This document shows, piece after piece, positions 57,901 to 64,000 of a stretch of 64,000 nucleotides of DNA (positions are counted from its first letter, which is position 1; each line of letters begins with the position of its first letter). The notes beneath the pieces are model-generated. The model ran no database searches. It saw only the letters and a list, made by a program, of their open reading frames with translations, and was not told where the DNA came from. The position numbers and the translations under genes are program-made. The stretch covers positions 7,263,641-7,327,640 of the forward strand of contig CM040763.1 of the NCBI GenBank assembly GCA_022829145.1. Reading direction: 5' to 3'. Source of the DNA: Albula goreensis. Lineage: Eukaryota; Chordata; Actinopteri; Albuliformes; Albulidae.

Positions 57901-60900
57901 TTTATACTTTTCCCTTTAAATCCAGACTTTTATGACTGCTGTACGTTTTGATTTTCACTCTCAGATCTGCTTGGTCCTCAGCAGTACATTACAGCAGCAG
58001 TACTACCCCTGACTCCAGTCTAACTTATCAGGCTAAACCTACTGGTACTGGTACTGTTAGCCTGGCCATTATGATGCTCAGATGTGACGCACTCGCTACA
58101 TGACCCAAGGCTGTCAAGAATGAACTGTGGATGACATCACATGGGGAGAGGCCACATGCCTATGCTCTATCACATATATATAACACAAGCTACAGCTATT
58201 AAGGATTCTAAGCTGAATAAAAAAAATGGAGGACATACAATAAAAAAAACACTCAAATGCCTACACCTGAACTTATCGCATTACACAGGATCCTCTCTGC
58301 TGCCATAGAGCGCTACAGTGTAAAAATGGCTATTCTCTTCCCCGTGATCGTCAATGTCACATCCCGCTTAATTGGCTCATAACAGTCAGGGTGGGGGGCA
58401 GATGATAAATGCTGAGCATGTGTCCGGAATGCCCGTTACACAATGGTTGCCATGGAGGCTGCCATGAAGAATCGGGCCTGCACAGGCCCAAGCCTCCTGT
58501 ACTTAGAAAGAGCACAGCGATCCCAGCGTTACCAAGACCAGTAACACGGCACTGAGGCGAAAAATTCAGGGAGGCTGGGGTGTGGAGAGGGAGGTTAAAT
58601 GCCCCCCATCTCCCCTTACCCCGTCCGCTCACAACCCCAAAGATTAATTACCATTTATACTCTAATAAGGGGTAACGCTTTTGGCTCAGCCATGTCCTGA
58701 TTGAAAAGAAACACACTGCGGTGAGGAAACAAAAAATGAATTCATGCACCGCTGTGATAATCACAAAGAGGCTGACAGCTGGCCCACATTTCAGATAAAA
58801 CTCTAAACCCACAGAGTTCAGATTTCAGATTTCTTTTCAAATACAAATTCAAATACAGTTCTTTTTTACAGGCAACAAATCAAAGGGTGTACATAGCTCA
58901 TAAACGGGGCATTGGAAAAATTTAGCTGGGGTTCATAGCACCCACCAAAAAATAAAATACAATAAAACAATATCCTGTAAATAAAATGGAAACCCAAATT
59001 GTATTTTTTTTTTTTTTGCAAATGTACTCAAACCCCTTTATTATGCTCTCAGTCTGACAGCTGCTCTCTGTGTCATTTTGAGGTGCTTCAAAAGGTAAGC
59101 ACTTTCATTTGATCAATGCCCGAAATTCTTCAAAGTGAAGGGGGACAGAGACACATGGTGCACCTCCCTTCATAAAATCCTGCATCCACCTCTGGGAAGC
59201 ACCTTTCGGCTCTCCCTGCCTGTGGACCTCCCCTTTGCAGAAGTAAGCCACCTGCACACCAGCAGTGGCTGAAATTCCTCTGTCAAACAGCGATTATTTT
59301 ACGCTGCAGCCAAGCAGTACAAAGACAGACATAACGTACATACAGCCATTACACTATGGACTCAGCTCAATGTCTGATTGGCTGGTTATTTGTCATTATC
59401 AGTATCAGTTAGTAATTTAGCTGGAATTTGCAACACAGTAATGAGGAAGAGACCTGGAGCCAGATGGCTGAAAGATATAGACCTAACTGGTAGCTAAGAT
59501 ATTTTCTCCAAACAGCAATAGCCACTACTATGTCCTTAATTAAATAATTAACACAGTGAGTCACACAATGAATGCTGTTTACTGGAGATACAGGACTAGA
59601 GCGCAGGCTGGAAGACTCCAGTAAAGATCCATAACTTATTTAATGTTATTTAATGAAGATATATTCACTTCCATCAGTGGGTTGTGGGTAAACAAAACTC
59701 TTGTCTGCATACGCTTGTTGTCTGAATGCCCTAAACGACAAAAAAAAAAAAAAAACTGACAGTGAGGTGTTCCTGATGTTACTAGCGGTTAGCTTGCAGC
59801 TCAGCCTGCCCCTGCTCTCATGGCCTCATTAGTTCTGCTGACTGCACGCTGTATTGACCACAGTCTGTGGCTCTCAGGGGAAGCTGGCACCGATGACCCC
59901 AAAGACACAGACGGGTGATCCTTAATCCAGGTCCTGGAGAGCCGCAGGGCGCGCAGGTTTTCATTGTCACTCCACACTTAATCGATCAAACAAAGTGGCC
60001 GATCGGACAGCTAACTTACCTCACCTGGCTTCTTGGTTCTGGACTTTCAGGTGAAAAACAGGAAACCTTGAGCCTCTCAAAAAACTGGACTGAGGCCCAC
60101 TGATTTAGCCATGTTCATGTACAAGACTGGGTCCAGTTAAATCAGGGAAGAGCAGACAGCATTGTATGAGATACCAGGCTCACCTCTGTAAGTGAGTTTG
60201 ACTCTCATTTTAATTGGGAAAACCTTGTTTGGTCACAGACCACTGCTTACCTTTAAGTTTGGTTAAGCCTCTGGGAAAGAGATGCTTATTGCTTTGGTGC
60301 TCCACAAATTACCAGAGTTCAGTGCTTAACGTGGCCTCTGCCGATTCAAATCTTATTTCCCTTTCAAGGCGAAATATTGCTGTAGTGTGCATGCAGGTTT
60401 TTGTGGTTTCCTATCAGCAGCCAGTTTTGGCCTCAGAGAGGAGCTGTGTGTTTAGTCAATGCTACTGAAACACTGCAGGAAGCGCGACCCTCGGGGATGT
60501 GACTCTGAGATCGCTGATATGGAGTAATATTCTGTTGTTTGGCAGAATACTCGTTTGGGGGGGGAGGGTTGATTAAAATGCAAATGCAGCTGTTTGGGCT
60601 GTGTTTGTTGTTGATGTCTGAGTCCCCCGCCCCAGCCGACGCTCGCGTTGGGGTGGCACGGCAGGCTTCCAGCTGCAGGGTGGCATGCACTGTCCTCAGT
60701 ACATTGTGCATGCTGGCACCTCTCTATATGCCAGGCTGCGACGGGGGGGGGGGAGGGGTTTGGCGTGCTGCTGCAGAATGGCACCTAGCAGAGGGGAAAG
60801 ATTTGGGTTGGGGTAGACCCACTCCAAAATATGGGTAGGTGAGTTTATCACTCTGAACTGCACTGCTTTCTCCAGGTTTACAGCAGAGAGATATAATCCT

Positions 60901-63900
60901 GGCACTATCATTCTGAACTGTACTGTTTTCACCAGGCTTACAGCAGAGAGGTACAAACCTAGCAGGGCCACGGCTCTGGGCGAGTGCAAGGGACAATATT
61001 GGGCATCCCTCCAGTTCAATCTCATTAATCCCTCTGGGAATATCACCTTTTTCTGGACTAGATTTTGGGGATTTATGGCCCACTCACTCTCCCCCCCACC
61101 CCATGGGTAGCGGAGGCACACTTACGGAGAGATTATACCTGACGGTTGATTGACTGCACTGAATGAGCGCGCTCACGCCAGCGAATAGGTGTCACTCTCT
61201 CAAAGCCGGCAGCTGGCACAGTGTGTGAGGAGGTTTCTTTTGAGCAGACACAATGAGCTGTTTTCTTCAGATGTCAACATCCTGCGTCTCGCCCACATTC
61301 ACAGAAACACACAGGTACAAAAGTTGCATCACTAGTTGTGTGAACACTGTCAGTGTCTCACATGTTTGTGAGTACTACATTATATTTAAAACACCATGTC
61401 AATAAAACTTGTAAATCCAATGTAATATGATAATCAAGTTGTTTTGCTCATTTGTATGTAAGGTATACACAATATACACAAGAACTGTAAACTGTTTATA
61501 ATTGTTCCCTGTCAGTGAATTGTAAAACCATCAATATTTTAATTTTTTACTGATGTTCAATCAGAAACTGGTTCTTTGTTAGGCAAATTAGAAAACGATG
61601 GCTCTGATTCCATATAAGAACGTACTGAATGCATTTCAGATGGAACATAACCGGCATTCCTGAACTACAAACTGAGCGCATCGGAGCAGTAGCCTTGATT
61701 TACTGCTCATTTCTTGATCAGTTCCCAAATAAAAACCTGCATTATGTGGCTCGCAGAGCGGAGGAGCGGGTGGGGGAAGGTCTGGCACTGCAGACGTGAG
61801 TGATTCATAATTCTGTCGGTCATAACGAGGTGGGAAAGACGGGGTGCGCTGAAGAAAGGGGAAATCGCGCCTGGCCCGCCTGCTTTTCTGGCCTGAGGGT
61901 AGCGTTAGCGCTTCCTCTCACACAGATGGTGTCTGTGAGTGCAGCGCCCCTCTCTCCAGCTTGGCTCTCAGCCCTCGAGACAGCAACTTGAACCTCATTA
62001 AGCCCCTCTGACCGTGAGGGGTCAAAGGTCAGGGAAGTGGGACCAGTCAGCGTAATTACATAATGAGGGACTTGGGTGGGGGGGGACCACTTTCTGTGTG
62101 AGGACAATGGCCAGGGCCGGGCCCAAGGCCTGAGGGCAGAGAAACAGAGCGAGACAGGGAGAGAGGGAGAGAGGGAGGAAGAGAGAGTGGAGAGCAAAAG
62201 CGTGAAGGGAAGGATTATTTTACAGCTTTACAGCTTCTGTTTCCTTACCTCTGACTGTGAAAACTCAATGCTCTTTTTTTCATATTATGGATTTTTTCCC
62301 ACCTTTTTAATGGATAATGCACTTTGCTCTCACATCATGTCTTTCCACCAGCACCCACGCATGGAGCTAAATGCATATACTGTTCCAGAGTGCTCGCCCA
62401 TTAGCCAGTGATTATGCTCCTCATATAGAGTATCAACCCATGCATGGGGGCTAGTGCTAATGTAGCATCACTTATTCAGTTCGCAGAACTAGAAACATAA
62501 CTAGCTTCTCACTCAAAAGATGTGGCATAATTCTATCCAACCTCTAGGACATGGGCTTTGATGTTAAGCCAATGGTCACTCACTACTTCTGACCAATCAC
62601 AATTCCAGGAAATGGGAGATTGAGTAACTGCTCCAGCCAATCAAATCCACCATCAGAAACCAGTAGGCACCAATCGGATGGCAGGAACCCCAAGCCAGAA
62701 AAGTGAACGAAGCTATCGATATTCTCAGTCTGAAATAGACCATCTGGAGGCAAAAGTAACACTGGTGACACTGCTAATGACCATTAGTATGTACAAATAC
62801 ATGTTGTTTAGTCAGGGGGCACTTGAGCGATGGTTGCCTGAAGAAACTCAGGAGGAAAGATACCAATGGTGTCCCACTCCTGTGAAGTTTTGGTCATAGC
62901 AAGTTAATGTCACAGACCCTTGTGGTGGTTGAGTGAGGTCTCATGAAGGCTCAGAACGGACAGAACCACCATGTGCTACCCAGAACCAGGACCAATCATT
63001 GTGTTTTGCTGGCAAAATCAAAACCTCTTAATTGGTTCAATGTCAGTGATTGACAGCTTATAGAAAACTTGCTTTTTGCAGGGTTCATTAGACCTGATTC
63101 TGACAACACTAATGTTTAGGTCATCGGGTTCACCCTCCACTTCTGATATGCTTCAGAAAGCCCCATACTGGCAGTAGTGCTTTAAATGCACTATTTGAGG
63201 TTGGTTAAGCTGCACATCCAACAGTGAGTCATTAATCTGAGCCAGGAAGGCATCGTATGACAAATTAAAAACACACACAGCTTTCTGTCTCTGATGCTGT
63301 GCATTCTTCCTTGTTTGTACACGCACTAAAGTGCTAACAGCCCAGGAGAAGACATCTTATTTTCAGCCCTGCCTGTGTGTTTAATTGAGATGGAAAGCGA
63401 GCAAACGGCTTCCCTGGCACCATCAATGTGTTTTACTTATTGTATGGGGAGCCGAGAGTCAGATCCAGCCAGATTTATGTAACGCGGACCCATTTAATCT
63501 TTATTTAGGGAAACGTATAAAAGTAGGTCGCTGGGATAAATCAGACTCACGGTTCAGCTGGCTCTGCTGTTCTGCCTGCCAAGTGCTCTCTGAAGGGCCT
63601 GGTCCCTCCCGGTCCTGGGGTGTCAGACTCCTGTCCCGGAGGGCCGACGTGTCTGCAGGTTTATGGTGTGCTTTAGCGCTAAGGTGAGAAATTGAAGTCA
63701 TTGATTTTGCTCCCCTCATCTTGTTACCAAGGGATGAATTGGCCGCTGATTGAAGGGAAACCATAAAAATAGGGGTCATGTAAGGGGCAGCAGGGCAGAG
63801 GTACATGGGGAGATGGTCATACTGTAATCCCAAAGTCTGAATGTATTAATAACAGCACTATTACTAACGAGATGGAACTTCACATCAATTCTAAGAGAGA

Positions 63901-64000
63901 TTTAATATGTGCATTTTAATGTAGAATGTCATGTAAAATTCTGGCTAACTTTTTGCTATATTCTAATGGCAAATATAGAGAGCTCTTCAGTCTGTTATGA
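54911..64000. other. Gene-free right end
   Basis: No exon with recognisable product was found on either strand. The stretch holds a pyrimidine tract at 56125-56175, dispersed repeat fragments at about 59925-60060 (GGTCCTGGAGAGCCGCAGGG) and 63600-63660, poly(A) at 59738-59755 and a G-run near 60745. Segments at 58350-58700 and 63340-63560 are unique and look like possible conserved non-coding elements. Confidence 0.4.
60841..60965. repeat. Two-copy tandem of a ~61-bp dispersed repeat
   Basis: Two adjacent copies read TATCACTCTGAACTGCACTG ... TTACAGCAGAGAGATATAA and TATCATTCTGAACTGTACTG ... TTACAGCAGAGAGGTACAA. A third, inverted, copy lies at about 16080-16130 in the troponin T intron (CCTCTCTGCTGTAAGCCTCG ... 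TCAGAGTGATAG). The unit is therefore dispersed. Confidence 0.7.

Overview
The window is spliced vertebrate genomic DNA. Exons are short, splice sites follow the GT-AG rule, there are long microsatellites and SINE-like fragments, and there is no sign of operon organisation. Gene content and repeat style point to a ray-finned (teleost) fish. One SINE/LINE-type tail at about 7.3 kb ends in a TGTAA-like repeat of the kind known from eel-type L2 elements, so an early-branching teleost is possible; that is inference only.

Layout. (1) 1-5 kb holds a few exon-like segments of an unidentified plus-strand gene and a duplicated block with two MEF2-type sites. (2) 10.8-18.3 kb is a complete 12-coding-exon troponin T gene on the plus strand, closest to the cardiac (tnnt2) type. 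(3) 19.5-33.8 kb is a complete 20-exon dnm1l (Drp1) gene on the minus strand, convergent with troponin T. It encodes 732 aa when the alternative GTPase-domain exon 3 is included. (4) 36.35-38.5 kb is dnajb9 (ERdj4, minus strand). It lies head to head with (5) thap5 (38.77-41.92 kb, plus strand) across a short shared promoter containing a CRE and two CACGTG boxes. (6) 44.48-45.81 kb is a vasopressin V2-type receptor (minus strand, two coding exons) whose reading frame stops four residues after the NPWIY motif. (7) 46-64 kb has no gene I can support: repeats, microsatellites, one CpG-rich block at 54.6-54.9 kb, and unique sequence that may hold regulatory elements.

The genes are neighbours rather than a pathway. 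Drp1 drives mitochondrial and peroxisomal fission, ERdj4 is an ER stress co-chaperone, THAP5 is a zinc-finger nuclear factor, troponin T regulates striated muscle, and the receptor is a peptide-hormone GPCR.

The most unusual signal is inside dnm1l. Three separate introns carry tandem or spaced copies of the adjacent exon/intron boundary. Intron 12 has at least four extra copies of the end of exon 12, each with an intact GT donor, all in frame and without stops. Intron 9 has two extra copies of the exon 10 acceptor with a 41-bp period. Intron 19 has two decayed copies of the exon 19 donor. All exon calls were made by reading splice sites and matching remembered family sequences; no alignment was run.
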